Notes: generated from the letters alone by a model not told the origin. Shown: positions 1-8,107, counted from the first letter of the stretch. The stretch is DNA of 64,000 bases from Betaproteobacteria bacterium (GCA_016195915.1 JACPYS010000050.1:1-64000); one strand, 5' to 3'. Translations and numbers: made by a program.

Positions 1-90
1 ACGCACTCGCTCCAGATAGGTGCCGCAGGCCCGCTCGTCGGGAAACATCTGCTGGAAGTCAAGCAAGGTTGTCGGAAAGCGCTTCGCCAC
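1..90 (-). CDS. IS1595-type transposase, N-terminal 30 residues (cut by window edge)
   Basis: Translated from a GTG at 90 on the minus strand the first residues read MAKRFPTTLLDFQQMFP, followed by DERACGTYLERVR up to the window edge. The RFP-TLL-FQ-MFPDE-AC-AYLE pattern is what I know from the N-terminus of IS1595/ISXO2-family transposases, just before their zinc-ribbon segment. The gene runs out of the window at position 1, so whether it is intact cannot be judged. The GC-rich sequence around 105-130, upstream of the start, is where the terminal inverted repeat of the element would lie, but without the other end I cannot prove it. Confidence 0.7.
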   Translation of the reverse strand, partial: MAKRFPTTLLDFQQMFPDERACGTYLERVR

Positions 91-220
91 GCCCGAACAC
101 TACCGGTAGGGGTCTTGGGCGTCAACCGGATAGGCATGGTTTGAACAACCTTCCCCGATTTATCCTGATCCTTCGCGGACGCCCGGTAACGAGACCATCC
201 GGAACTGAGCCGGGGACGAG

Positions 221-463
221 TCAGCCGACGAGTTCCAGTCGCTTCTCGATGCGGTCGAGTCGTAGTTCGTGGTGATCGAGCCGCTGATTGGTCGCTGCGA
301 TGTCCCCATGAATCAGGGCCAGGTCCCGGCGCAATCCTGCAACGTGTTCCTCGAGCGAACCGACGCGCAGCGTTAGCGTGTCAATCTTTCCCTCAACCGT
401 ATCGAGGCTTGCGCGCAGCCCGCGCAGATGCTCGAGGATGAGGTTTTCGACGTTCTCGATCAT
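221..463 (-). CDS. Small coiled-coil protein of unknown function
   Basis: 80 residues, starting MIENVENLILEHLRGLRAS. The whole protein is a run of heptads with Leu, Ile and Val at a/d positions (LTLRVGSLEEHV, LRRDLALIHGDI, LRLDRIEKRLE), so it should form one continuous coiled coil. There are no membrane segments or cysteines. Short proteins of this type are common and uncharacterised in proteobacteria; a repressor or adaptor role is possible but nothing here shows it. It lies alone between the IS1595 end and the hemL fragment, so neighbours do not help. A real gene is likely because the minus-strand frame is clean and protein-like. Confidence 0.6.
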   Translation of the reverse strand: MIENVENLILEHLRGLRASLDTVEGKIDTLTLRVGSLEEHVAGLRRDLALIHGDIAATNQRLDHHELRLDRIEKRLELVG

Positions 464-503
464 GCCTTGGGCTCCAGGGTGGAACTCATCTTAGCGCAAT
501 TGA

Positions 504-728
504 GCGCGGTGTGTGGTCACAGTCGCCCTGGCGGCGGGACTCGCGATCCTCAACCTTGTGGCGCGGCCTGTATTCGTCGAGCACCTCGAGCAGACGACGC
601 GTACGCTCATCAAGGGGCTTGCCGCCGGAGCACAACGCGCGGGCGTGGCCTTTTCGGCGCCGTCGGTTTGCAGCATGTTCGGCATCTAATTCCGCGACCG
701 CGGGCCGACGAGTTTCGCGACGAGCTGG
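504..728 (+). pseudogene. hemL: Fragment of glutamate-1-semialdehyde aminomutase (hemL)
   Basis: In the frame starting at 513 the translation reads VALAAGLAILNLVARP, then HLEQTTRTLIKGLAAGAQRA and VCSMFGI before a TAA at 687-689; the same frame continues FRDRGPTSFA after the stop. This matches the region following the PLP lysine in HemL (AMAAG, LE-TTRLAEGL, AAEEAGIP, GGMFGIFF). Only about 70 of some 430 residues are present. The N-terminal two thirds and the C-terminus are missing, the TAA replaces what is normally Phe, and the fragment runs straight into IS110 sequence in the same reading frame. It is a dead remnant, probably carried here by transposition or recombination. Confidence 0.7.
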
Positions 729-1105
729 AACGCGAGGTGGAGCGTCTGGCTGCTGGTGATGGAGTTCTACGGCTGGCGGCGCTTTCGCAGCCGGCGTGAA
801 GTGGCGACTCTTGCGGGCTTGGTGAGCACGCCCTACAACAGCGCAGACAGCTAGCGCGACCGCGGCATCTAGCCAAGGCGTGCAACTGCCGGGAGAGAGC
901 CATGATGGTCGAGATCGCTTGGCCGCGCTTCCAGCCCAACAGCGCGCTCATTCAGTGGTACCAGAGACGTTTCGCCGGCGGGGGCCTGCGCATGCGCCGC
1001 ATCGGCATCGTGGCGCTCGCGCGGCGCTTGCTGATTGCGCTGTGGCGTTACCTCGCAGAGGGCGTGATTCCCGAGGGCGCCCGGCTCATCGCCTCCGAGA
1101 TCTGA
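729..1105 (+). pseudogene. IS110-family transposase remnant, copy 1 (C-terminal part)
   Basis: The frame of the hemL fragment passes into LVMEFYGWRRFRSRREVATL and AGLVSTPYNSADS, which is the C-terminal transposase_20 region of IS110/IS1111 transposases. It then meets stop codons. After a frame change the C-terminus resumes at 902 as MMVEIAWPRFQPNSAL, RRIGIVALARRLLIALWRYL and ends at 1105. The N-terminal DEDD catalytic half is absent. A very similar remnant lies at 5101-5555; both carry the same 16-base disrupted stretch gcatctagccaaggcg with an in-frame TAG. Not functional. Confidence 0.75.
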
Positions 1106-1526
1106 CCGCGCAAAGCACTCAAGCACAGGAGCTTGCAGCGTTGAAGTTTGGTCGAAGCGCCCGTGATTTTCCTCGGCCGCGCCATGTGCGCCGCCGTCCT
1201 GATAGAGGGGATGCTTCGTCCGAATCCGGTTCGTCTTGCCCGCTTGGGGCGTATGCAGCATCGGGTGCTCGGCCAACCACGCCGACACGGATAGAAGGTG
1301 GTGACGAGCGAATCGCGCTCGCACTCACAATCTAATCGGGCCAACCAACGCAAAAACCGCTTACAGGAAAGAAAACGACCAGCCAGTCGTAGATGCAATA
1401 CCGCTACCGGAGACTTGACACGCGGAGATCCTTCATAGAAGGAAAATTTTGTAGACCCGTCCCGGCGGTTGCGCAGGTGCATTGCCGGTGCGAGCGCGGC
1501 GAGGGAGAGAAGAAACAAACGGCACC
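1106..1526. other. No gene seen (IS110 flank to start of binding-protein cluster)
   Basis: About 420 bases with no reading frame I can support on either strand. The left part probably is the 3' non-coding tail of the IS110 remnant; the right part is the 3' flank of the binding-protein gene that ends at 1527. I see no hairpin with a T-run that would count as a terminator. Confidence 0.5.
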
Positions 1527-2504
1527 TCACTCGATCACCTCATCGGCGCGCAACAGGATCAACTGCGGAACTTTTATTCCCAGCGCACGAGCGGTCTTCA
1601 GGTTGATCAGCAGCTCGAAACGGGTCGGCTGTTCGATGGCCAGATCGGCTGGACTGGCGCCCTTGAGAATTTTCTGCACGTACACGCCGGCACGCCGCCA
1701 GACCTCGAAAATATTCGAGGCATAGGACATCAATCCGCCCGCTTCCGCGTACTCGCGTTGACCGTAGATTGCAGGAATGCGCCGCTTCGCGGCAAAGGCG
1801 ACAAACTGCGCGCGCAGCGTCGTCAGCAGTGCGTCATCGGAAATTATCATTCCGCCGGCCACGGATTTCTCGACCGCAGTGAGCGCGGCATTCAACCCGT
1901 CGGCGTTTGCAAGCGGCACGGACACAACGTCCACGCCAATGCTCCTGCCTGCCCGGTTCGCAATCTCCGGAATCGCAGCGTTGATGTTGGCCGGATTGTA
2001 GATGAACGCCGCGCGCTTCAATGCCGGCACGGTCTCCTTCAGGAGTTCGATCCACTTTTCCACCAGGCGATCTCCGGCCATGACTGCCATTCCGGTGACA
2101 TTGCCGCCCGGCCGCGCCAGGCTTTGCGCAAAACCGTTGGCAACCGGGTCGGAGCTCGCCGAAACGATCGGCATGGTCGCGGTGGCTGCGCGTGCGGCGC
2201 GTGTGGCGACGACACCGGGGACAAGCAGCATCGCGACCCCGAGCCGCACCAGTTCCTCCGCCAGTCCGCGCAGGCGTTCCGGGCGGCTGTCGGCGTAGCG
2301 CGCCTCGATTCGAAGATTGCGTCCCTCGACGAGCCCGACCTCGGCGAGACCCTGGCGGATGCCAAGCAGCGTCAACCGGTCCGAACCCGCCGGTCCGATC
2401 CATAGATAGCCCAGACGCACCGGATCGCCTGCAGGCTGTGCCCGGCCTGTCAGCGGCCATACGGCCGCGCCGCCCAGCGTGAGCATGAAATCACGCCGCC
2501 TCAC
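1527..2504 (-). CDS. ABC transporter substrate-binding protein (ABC_sub_bind, PF04392 type)
   Basis: 325 residues. The start MRRRDFMLTLGGAAVWPLTG has a twin-arginine-like signal with AQP cleavage region around residues 22-24, so the protein should be periplasmic. The mature part has the family layout: an early LGYLW strand, LRIEARYADSRPERL, then LARPGGNVTGMA near residue 130, the EAGGLMSYASN motif near residue 250 and the family's usual C-terminal ending LLRADEVIE. Length is normal for the family. Its start overlaps the stop of the next gene upstream (2501) by four bases, so the cluster is read as one transcript. No permease or ATPase is adjacent, as is common for this family in Burkholderiales, so the ligand cannot be guessed. 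Confidence 0.85.
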   Translation of the reverse strand: MRRRDFMLTLGGAAVWPLTGRAQPAGDPVRLGYLWIGPAGSDRLTLLGIRQGLAEVGLVEGRNLRIEARYADSRPERLRGLAEELVRLGVAMLLVPGVVATRAARAATATMPIVSASSDPVANGFAQSLARPGGNVTGMAVMAGDRLVEKWIELLKETVPALKRAAFIYNPANINAAIPEIANRAGRSIGVDVVSVPLANADGLNAALTAVEKSVAGGMIISDDALLTTLRAQFVAFAAKRRIPAIYGQREYAEAGGLMSYASNIFEVWRRAGVYVQKILKGASPADLAIEQPTRFELLINLKTARALGIKVPQLILLRADEVIE

Positions 2505-2875
2505 TCGATCACCTCATCGGCGCGCAACAGCAGCTCCTGCGAAATCGTCAGGCCGAGCGCATTGGCGGTCTTGCGGTTGATCGCCAGGTAGAACCTTGTC
2601 GGCTGCTCGATCGGCAACTCACCCGGTTTGGCGCCCTTGAGAATTTTGTCCACGTAGGCCGCGGCGCGCCGGTAAAGCTCCGGCACGTGCGGGCCGTAGC
2701 TCATCAGCCCTCCGGCCGCGACATCCTCGCGAAAACGAAATATCGACCCCAACCGGTTGCGCGCGGCGAGGAAGCCGATGCGCCGGACCTCGCGCTGCTG
2801 TTGGGCCAGCGGAGCGAGCGGGCCGCTCGCCGCGCCGAGCGCGAAAAGCGCGGCTAGCGTCTCACGCCTGTTCAT
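2501..2875 (-). pseudogene. ABC_sub_bind binding protein with large internal deletion
   Basis: 124 residues in an open frame. Residues 1-37 are a signal peptide and first strand (MNRRETLAALFALGAASG, then REVRRIGFLAARN). From about residue 48 the sequence jumps to the family's C-terminal quarter: AAGGLMSYGPHVPELYRRAA, VDKILKGAKPGELPIEQPT and the ending LLLRADEVIE. About 200 residues, including the first lobe and the LARPGGNVTG region, are missing without loss of frame. The product could be exported but cannot form the two-lobed binding site, so I call it a pseudogene. It sits in tandem with three full-length paralogues. Confidence 0.8.
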
Positions 2876-2989
2876 CCATTCCTCTCCTGAAATGTACCGT
2901 TACGGATACACTAACTACCCTGCGACCCGCTCCAGGCGGGGACGTTTCAATACAAGTCTGTGCGATTCAGGCGCCGCTATCCGTTCGTC

Positions 2990-3991
2990 TCATTCGATCA
3001 CCCGATCCGCACGTACCAGCACGGATTGCGGGATCTTGAGACCGAGGGTCTTGGCAGCTTTCAGGTTCACGACGAGTTCGATCCGGGACATCTGTTCCAC
3101 CGGCAGCTCATGGGGTTTCGCGCCGCGCAGGATGCGGTCCACGTAGTGGGCTGCGCGATGAATCCGCTCTGCGAGTGAGGAGCCGTAGGTAAACAGCGCC
3201 CCGTCCTCGGCAGTCATCGAGCTGCTTGCGATCACGGGAATCTTCGCCAGAGTCATCGAACGAACTATTCGCTCGCGCAGATGGAAGACCAGAGTACCGG
3301 TCAACACGAGCACTGCGTCGGGCTTCTGCCGGAGCAAACCTCGGAGCGCCGCGTCGAGTTCCTGCGGACTGCCGATGGGCGCATCGATAAATACAACGCC
3401 CAATTTGATGCGTGCTTTCTCAACCGCTTCCCGATCCAGTTGTGACGACTTGTCGGTTGGGTCAAAGAGCAATCCGATCTTCACCGCTTTCGGCAGCACT
3501 TCCTTGAGCATCTGTATGCGCTTGGGCGACAGGGATTCGTTTACGAACGTGACCCCGGTGACATTGCGCTCGGGGCGCGCAAGACTCTTCACCAGCCCGA
3601 GCCCGACCGGATCGAGCGCAAGCGAGAACACCACCGGAATCGTACGCGTGGCACGGGCTGCGGACATCGCCGCGGCGACAGGCGGGGCGAATATGACCTC
3701 CGGATTGCGCTTTACGAGTTCCGCGGCGAGCGAGGGGAGAAGCGTGTGATCATCGCCCGCATACGCGCGTTCGTACGCGATGTTCTTGCCCTCCGTCCAT
3801 CCCAGCTCGCCCATGCCGTCGAAGAAGGGCTTGAGGATTTTTTCCTCATTCGCGCGAGTGCTAGGGCCGAGGATGGCGACACGGCGCAGCGCGCCGGCCC
3901 GCGATTCGGCGGATTGCGCCAGCGCCGTGCGCGGCACGGCGAGAAGCGCGCCCGATGCGAACAGGAAACGCCGGCGCACAATTCGCCTCAT
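2990..3991 (-). CDS. ABC transporter substrate-binding protein (ABC_sub_bind, PF04392 type)
   Basis: 333 residues with a twin-arginine-like signal (MRRIVRRRFLFASGALLAV, cleavage probably after TALAQ). Family marks: RVAILGPSTRANEEKILKPF at the first strand, KNIAYERAYAGDDHTLLPSL, LARPERNVTGVTFV, and a C-terminus ending VLVRADRVIE. Where relatives have EAGGLMSYG it has EDGALFTYGSSLAERIHRAA, so the hinge/ligand region differs from its neighbours and the ligand is likely different. It is separated from the truncated copy by 114 bases and from the next paralogue by 49 bases, same strand. Confidence 0.85.
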   Translation of the reverse strand: MRRIVRRRFLFASGALLAVPRTALAQSAESRAGALRRVAILGPSTRANEEKILKPFFDGMGELGWTEGKNIAYERAYAGDDHTLLPSLAAELVKRNPEVIFAPPVAAAMSAARATRTIPVVFSLALDPVGLGLVKSLARPERNVTGVTFVNESLSPKRIQMLKEVLPKAVKIGLLFDPTDKSSQLDREAVEKARIKLGVVFIDAPIGSPQELDAALRGLLRQKPDAVLVLTGTLVFHLRERIVRSMTLAKIPVIASSSMTAEDGALFTYGSSLAERIHRAAHYVDRILRGAKPHELPVEQMSRIELVVNLKAAKTLGLKIPQSVLVRADRVIE

Positions 3992-4040
3992 GAACCATAC
4001 TCCCTGAGGGATCCGCTTGAAAGTCTACGCTTGAATGGCC

Positions 4041-5012
4041 TTATTCGATCACCCGCGTCGTGCGCAGCAATACGGATTGCGGGATCTTGAGGCCGAGGGA
4101 CTTTGCGGTCTTCAGATTGATGACCAGATCGAATGTGGTGGGCTGCTCGACCGGCAGATCGGCGGGTTTTGCGCTTTTGAGAATTCTGTCCACGTAGCCG
4201 GCAGCCCGCCGGCACAGGTCGGAGATATTGGGGCCGTAGGACATGAGGCCGCCGGCTTCCGTGAAGTCGGAACTTTCGTATATCGCAGGCAGGCGCGTCG
4301 TCGCGGCGAACCCGGTGACTTCGGCCGGAGTGACCGGTGCGCCCCGGGTCACGATCAGCGCGTCGGGTTTGTTGCGGGCCAACGCGGCAAAAGCGGCCGC
4401 AATGTCCTCGCGGCGGCGAATGTCGACGACTTGGATCTTCACGCCTTGCGGACGCGCTGCGGCCTCCAGGGCGTGCAGGACAGTGGCAGTCGAGGGGTTC
4501 GTCGATGACGAGAGTACCGCGACGTGCTTTGCCGCTGGCGCAGTTTCCTTGAGAAGCTCGAGCAGCTTGCCGATCAGATCGGACGGGATATGCGTCGTGC
4601 CGGTGAGGTTGCCACCGGGCCGGGCAAGGCTCGCAACCACACCGGCCTTCACCGGCTCGGCAACTGGGCCGAACACGATCGGAATCGTCGTAGTCGCGCC
4701 CTTGGCTGCGAGCGCGGCCGGCGTTCCGTACGCGAAAATCGCATCGACCTTGAGTGTGGCCAGTTCCATGGCCAGCGGTGCGAGTTCATCCCTGCCCTCC
4801 GTCGAGCGGTACTCGAGTTTGAGGTTTTCACCCTCACGGTAGCCCAGCTCGCGCAGCCCTCGCACGAACTCCGGAACGTAGCGATGCAGACGCGCGCCCT
4901 CGTAGAGGATACCCACGCGGTAGACCTTTGCAGGTTGCTGCGCGAGGATGGCAAGCGGTGCGGAGAAGAGACCGAGGAGGGTCAACGCATGCAGCATGGC
5001 GCGCCTGTTCAC
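4041..5012 (-). CDS. ABC transporter substrate-binding protein (ABC_sub_bind, PF04392 type), first gene of the cluster
   Basis: 323 residues. Signal peptide MNRRAMLHALTLLGLFSAPL ending LAQQPA. Mature domain has VYRVGILYEGARLHRYVPEF, LKLEYRSTEGRDELAPLAME, LARPGGNLTGTTHI, EAGGLMSYGPNISDLCRRAA and the ending LLRTTRVIE. It is most upstream of the four tandem minus-strand copies, so any promoter should lie in 5013-5100, between it and the IS110 remnant that points the other way. Gene number and similarity argue for recent local duplication. Ligand unknown; in Burkholderiales such proteins are thought to bind aromatic or branched organic acids, but that is an inference. Confidence 0.85.
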   Translation of the reverse strand: MNRRAMLHALTLLGLFSAPLAILAQQPAKVYRVGILYEGARLHRYVPEFVRGLRELGYREGENLKLEYRSTEGRDELAPLAMELATLKVDAIFAYGTPAALAAKGATTTIPIVFGPVAEPVKAGVVASLARPGGNLTGTTHIPSDLIGKLLELLKETAPAAKHVAVLSSSTNPSTATVLHALEAAARPQGVKIQVVDIRRREDIAAAFAALARNKPDALIVTRGAPVTPAEVTGFAATTRLPAIYESSDFTEAGGLMSYGPNISDLCRRAAGYVDRILKSAKPADLPVEQPTTFDLVINLKTAKSLGLKIPQSVLLRTTRVIE

Positions 5013-5100
5013 TCGTCTCTCCTTCTAGGGATAGATTCTATGTAAGGGCCGCGTGAATTAACCTCTGGTGGCTTTCTCAACCAAAGAAGGAGACCAAGAG

Positions 5101-5555
5101 ATGAACCCAGCGGCCCTGAGAAACGAAGATAACGCATCGGCGCCGGTGTTGTACATGGCGCTGGAATTGAGCAACAAGAGTTGGAGGCTGGCGTTTGGCG
5201 ACGGCACGAAGCGGCGCCAGGTGCCGGTGCCTGCGGCGGACCTGCCGAAGCTCGGCTGCGGCACGTGAAGACCAACCGGCTCGACGGCGAGCGGCTGCGC
5301 GAACCGAAGACCGATGCCGAGCGGAGCATCGCGCAGTTGATGCACCTGATGGCGATCGGGCCGACCAGCGCCTGGCTGCAGGTGATGGAGTTCTTCGGCT
5401 GGCGGCGCTTTCGCAATCGGCGTCATCTGGCGGCTCTTGCGGGCTTGGTGAGCGCGCCCTACGACAGCGCAGACAGTGAACGCGACCAAGGCATCTAGCC
5501 AAGGCGAGGCCATCGCCGGGTGAGAGCCATGATGGTCGAGATCGCTTGGCTGTGT
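5101..5555 (+). pseudogene. IS110-family transposase remnant, copy 2
   Basis: The ATG at 5101 begins MNPAALRNEDNASAPVLYMA, LELSNKSWRLAFGDG, a typical N-terminus of this IS110 group, with the upstream AAGGAGA as ribosome site. The frame breaks near 5268. A second frame gives VKTNRLDGERL, which is the KTDRLDG catalytic-domain motif, then a deletion joins it to SIAQLMHLMAIGPTSAWLQV, MEFFGWRRFRNRRHLAALAG, LVSAPYDSADSERDQGI and a TAG. The tail RVRAMMVEIAWL follows. Some 200 residues of the middle are missing and it cannot be active. The start of the C-terminal tail runs in frame towards the antitoxin gene at 5607. Confidence 0.8.
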
Positions 5556-5606
5556 GGTTGCGCAGATGGATGGGGTGTACTACCTTCCGTAATCCCGGAG
5601 CATCCG

Positions 5607-5864
5607 ATGCTGACCGTCAAGATCGACCCCAAGTTGCGCGCTCAAGTCAGGGCGCTCGCGTCTGAGCTGGGCGTCACTACCAGCGAACTGGTGCGTGAGG
5701 CGCTCAGGCAGCGCGTCGCGCAACGAACGCGCTCACGCGCGAAGTCCGTGTTCGCAGCCACGCGCGATCTGTGCGGCGTGGCCGAGACCTCCGACCCGGA
5801 ACTGTCCTCCCGCCGGATGAGTGTCCTGCTTCGCGCGCTCCATGGCGGGCCGGGTACTCGTTGA
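5607..5864 (+). CDS. Ribbon-helix-helix antitoxin (VapB-like)
   Basis: 86 residues starting MLTVKIDPKLRAQVRALASE; then LGVTTSELVREALRQRVAQR. This is the short ribbon-helix-helix DNA-binding fold: strand (LTVKI) followed by two helices with the LGVTTSELVREAL turn. The C-terminal half is basic then acidic and would wrap the toxin. The frame is open back to 5520 through IS110 sequence, but the ATG at 5607 gives the normal antitoxin N-terminus, so that start is preferred. It overlaps the PIN toxin start at 5842 by 23 bases, the usual arrangement for a translationally coupled toxin-antitoxin pair that represses its own promoter. Confidence 0.8.
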   Translation: MLTVKIDPKLRAQVRALASELGVTTSELVREALRQRVAQRTRSRAKSVFAATRDLCGVAETSDPELSSRRMSVLLRALHGGPGTR

Positions 5865-6258
5865 CACGGGGCCGATCGTCGCCTATTTGCACCGCGGCGA
5901 CAAATGGCACAAGGCCGCTGTGCGTTTTTTTCGCGGGTGGCGCGGAGAGTTGCTGACCACCTGGCCCGTCATTACCGAAGCGGCCTGTCTTTCCGAGACA
6001 CAGAAGGCGCGGCTGGCGATCATGCAGTGGCTGCAGCGCAATCTCCAGGCGGTGGCGCAGGATGCGAGCGACGCATTGCGGATCGAGCGCTACTATCACA
6101 AGTACGCGGACCAGGACCCCGACCTTGCCGAGCTCAGCCTGCTCGCGTTCGCCGAGCGCACTGGCGTGCGCGACGTCCTGACCGTGGACGCGAAGGATTT
6201 TGCTGTGTATCGCCTCTCGAGCGGGCGCGCGCTCAATAACCTTCTTGCGAGAGCTTGA
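5842..6258 (+). CDS. PIN-domain ribonuclease toxin (VapC-like)
   Basis: 138 residues from ATG 5842: MAGRVLVDTGPIVAYLHRGD. PIN acidic residues are visible: D in LVDTGP, E in WPVITEAACL, and D/E in QDPDLAELSLLAFAERTG followed by VLTVDAKDFAVYR. These would bind Mg2+ for endoribonuclease activity, usually on tRNA. A GTG at 5821 is also possible but the ATG gives the conventional start immediately before the first catalytic strand. The gene overlaps its antitoxin. All key residues are present, so it should be active unless neutralised by the upstream antitoxin. Confidence 0.85.
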   Translation: MAGRVLVDTGPIVAYLHRGDKWHKAAVRFFRGWRGELLTTWPVITEAACLSETQKARLAIMQWLQRNLQAVAQDASDALRIERYYHKYADQDPDLAELSLLAFAERTGVRDVLTVDAKDFAVYRLSSGRALNNLLARA

Positions 6259-6269
6259 GCGAAACGATC

Positions 6270-6602
6270 ATGAAAACGACCAAGACAAGAAAAACGTTGA
6301 AGGTACATCGCTCTCACCAAGAAGCCACGGTCGAGAGTTTTCGTCGTGACCCGAAGTTCGCGGCGGCATATTTGAACGCCGTCCTCGAGGATGGTGACGG
6401 TGCCGAGCTCATGACCGCTCTCCGCTACGTGACGGACGCGTTCGGCGGGGTGTCTGCCATTGCCCAGAAGACAGGTCTCAATACCACCACGCTCTACCGC
6501 ACACTTTCGCCGAAGGGGAACCCCGAATTGAAGAGCTTCATGGACATCATGAAGGCTGTCGGGATGCGCATACTGGTCCAGCCGACTCCAGCCCGCCGGT
6601 AG
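6270..6602 (+). CDS. HigA-like antitoxin / prophage-type DNA-binding protein
   Basis: 110 residues from ATG 6270 (a TTG at 6255 is in frame). The C-terminal half contains a helix-turn-helix of the addiction-module antidote family: LMTALRYVTDAFGGVSAIAQ, KTGLNTTTLYRTLSPKGNP, LKSFMDIMKAVGMRI. The N-terminus has the family's DPKFAAAYLNAVLEDGD segment. Such proteins are usually paired with a HigB/RelE-type toxin encoded directly before them; here the upstream gene is instead a PIN toxin 11 bases away and no RelE-like gene is seen, so it is either an orphan antidote or an additional regulator of the PIN module. Confidence 0.8.
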   Translation: MKTTKTRKTLKVHRSHQEATVESFRRDPKFAAAYLNAVLEDGDGAELMTALRYVTDAFGGVSAIAQKTGLNTTTLYRTLSPKGNPELKSFMDIMKAVGMRILVQPTPARR

Positions 6603-6744
6603 CTCAGCCTGTGACGGGCTGGTCGCTGGACCCATCATCGCCGCGACAGCGCTGCATCACGGGTTGACGGTGGTGTCGCGGGACACCGCCGACTACAGCA
6701 AGACGCAGGTGTCGTTGTTCAATCCCTGGGCCGATCACTATTAA
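6601..6744 (+). pseudogene. C-terminal fragment of a FitB/VapC-type PIN toxin
   Basis: In the frame beginning near 6619 the translation is LVAGPIIAATALHHGLTVVS, RDTADYSKTQVSLFNPWADH, Y, stop at 6742-6744. This is the last quarter of a FitB-type PIN toxin (consensus DALIAATAL-HGLTLVTRN-ADF---GV-LLNPW). The first Asp of DALIAATA is Gly-Pro here and the N-terminal domain with the other catalytic acids is absent. It starts right at the end of the HigA-like gene. A dead toxin remnant, one of several in the window. Confidence 0.75.
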
Positions 6745-6778
6745 CACGCAGGTCTGCCGCCTGCGCGAAGGCCGCGGG

Positions 6779-8101
6779 CTACCAGGCATCCACGAAGGGC
6801 CGCTTCTTGCCCTGCCGGCGCTCGGGTGCAGGCACCGAGCGCAGTCCCGCCATGATCGCGCGGCGCGTGTCGGCGGGATCGATCACGTCGTCGATCTCGA
6901 ACAGCGTCGACGTGCTCAGGGCCTTGCCCTTCTCGTACATCGCCGCGACCATCTTTTCGTAGGCAGCCTTTCTCTCGGCGGGGTCCTGCATCGCCGCGAG
7001 TTCGTTGCGGTAGCCGAGTTTCACCGCGCCTTCGAGGCCCATGCCGCCGAACTCGCCCGTCGGCCAGGACATGGCGAAGAACGACGCGTGAAAGCTGCCT
7101 CCCGCCATGGCGAGCGCGCCCAGGCCGTAGGCCTTGCGCGTGACGACGGTAAATGTCGGGACCGTCACGTTCGCGCCGATGACGTACAGGCGGCAGCAGT
7201 GTCGCACCAGCGCCGTCTTCTCGGCCTCGGGCCAGACCATGTTGCCGGGCGTATCGAACAGAAACAGGATCGGGACGTCGTGTGCGTCGCACAGTTGCAC
7301 GAACCGCGCCGCCTTGTCGGCCGCGTTGCTGTCGATCGCGCCCGCAAGATGCCGCGGATTGTTGGCGACGATGCCGATCGCCCGCCCTTCGATGCGCGCA
7401 AAAGCGGTGATCATTCCGGGCCCGAAGCCGCGCCGCAGTTCGAGCACGGAGTCCGTATCGGCGAGCGTCGAGATGAGCTTGCGCATGTCGTAGGCGCGCA
7501 GCCGGTTTTCGGGGACTGCGCTGCGTAACAGTCGCTGGTCGGGGCAGGTCCATTGCGCGAGCGTGCCCTGGAAATAGGACAGATATTTGCGCGCGGCCCG
7601 AACTGCCTCGGCTTCATCCGCCACTGCGATATCAACGACGCCGTTCGGTACTTGCACGCTCATCGGCCCGACTTCCTCGGGTTTGTACACGCCGAGTCCG
7701 CCACCCTCGATCATCGCGGGGCCGCCCATGCCGATCGTCGAGTTCGCCGTGGCGATCACCACGTCGCAGCACCCGAGCAGCACGGCATTGCCGGCGAAAC
7801 AGCGCCCCGAGGTGACCCCCACGAGGGGTGCGCCGCCGCTCAGGCGGGCGAAGCTGTGGAAGGTGTCGAGTTGAAGGCTCCCCACCGCGATTACGTCGGT
7901 GTCCCCGGGGCGGCCGCCGCCGCCTTCGGCAAACAGGACCAGCGGCAGGCGCCACTTCTCGGCCAGCCGGAACATGCGGTCCTGCTTCTGATGGTTCTTC
8001 TTGCCCTGCGTGCCGGCGAGCACCGTGTAGTCGTAGGCAACCACCGCAACGCGGCTCGCCTCGTCGCCGAAGTGCTCGTCGTTGACGTGTCCCACACCCA
8101 T
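6779..8101 (-). CDS. Acyl-CoA carboxylase, carboxyltransferase part (downstream of an in-frame TGA)
   Basis: 440 residues from ATG 8101. It holds most of the carboxyltransferase (crotonase-fold) domains: DYTVLAGTQGKKNHQKQDRM, LPLVLFAEGGGGRPGDTD, the first oxyanion region GVTSGRCFAGNAVLLGC and, in the second half, FDTPGNMVWPEAEKTALVRH and GGSFHASFFAMSWPTGEFGG. It transfers CO2 from carboxybiotin to an acyl-CoA. Its N-terminal part is encoded by the upstream gene: in relatives TPAD-G-LV-G-G-VN is continuous, and here that Gly codon is TGA (8108-8110), with this ORF continuing in the same frame two codons later. There is no clear ribosome site before ATG 8101. It may be made by reinitiation, or the carboxylase may be inactive; a sequencing error would also explain it. 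Confidence 0.8.
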   Translation of the reverse strand: MGVGHVNDEHFGDEASRVAVVAYDYTVLAGTQGKKNHQKQDRMFRLAEKWRLPLVLFAEGGGGRPGDTDVIAVGSLQLDTFHSFARLSGGAPLVGVTSGRCFAGNAVLLGCCDVVIATANSTIGMGGPAMIEGGGLGVYKPEEVGPMSVQVPNGVVDIAVADEAEAVRAARKYLSYFQGTLAQWTCPDQRLLRSAVPENRLRAYDMRKLISTLADTDSVLELRRGFGPGMITAFARIEGRAIGIVANNPRHLAGAIDSNAADKAARFVQLCDAHDVPILFLFDTPGNMVWPEAEKTALVRHCCRLYVIGANVTVPTFTVVTRKAYGLGALAMAGGSFHASFFAMSWPTGEFGGMGLEGAVKLGYRNELAAMQDPAERKAAYEKMVAAMYEKGKALSTSTLFEIDDVIDPADTRRAIMAGLRSVPAPERRQGKKRPFVDAW

Positions 8102-8107
8102 TACCAG

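Noticed and set aside
69-275. 68-codon plus-strand frame near the left edge
   Set aside because: It crosses the IS1595 end and is antisense to the coiled-coil gene; Arg/Ser-rich with no family resemblance.
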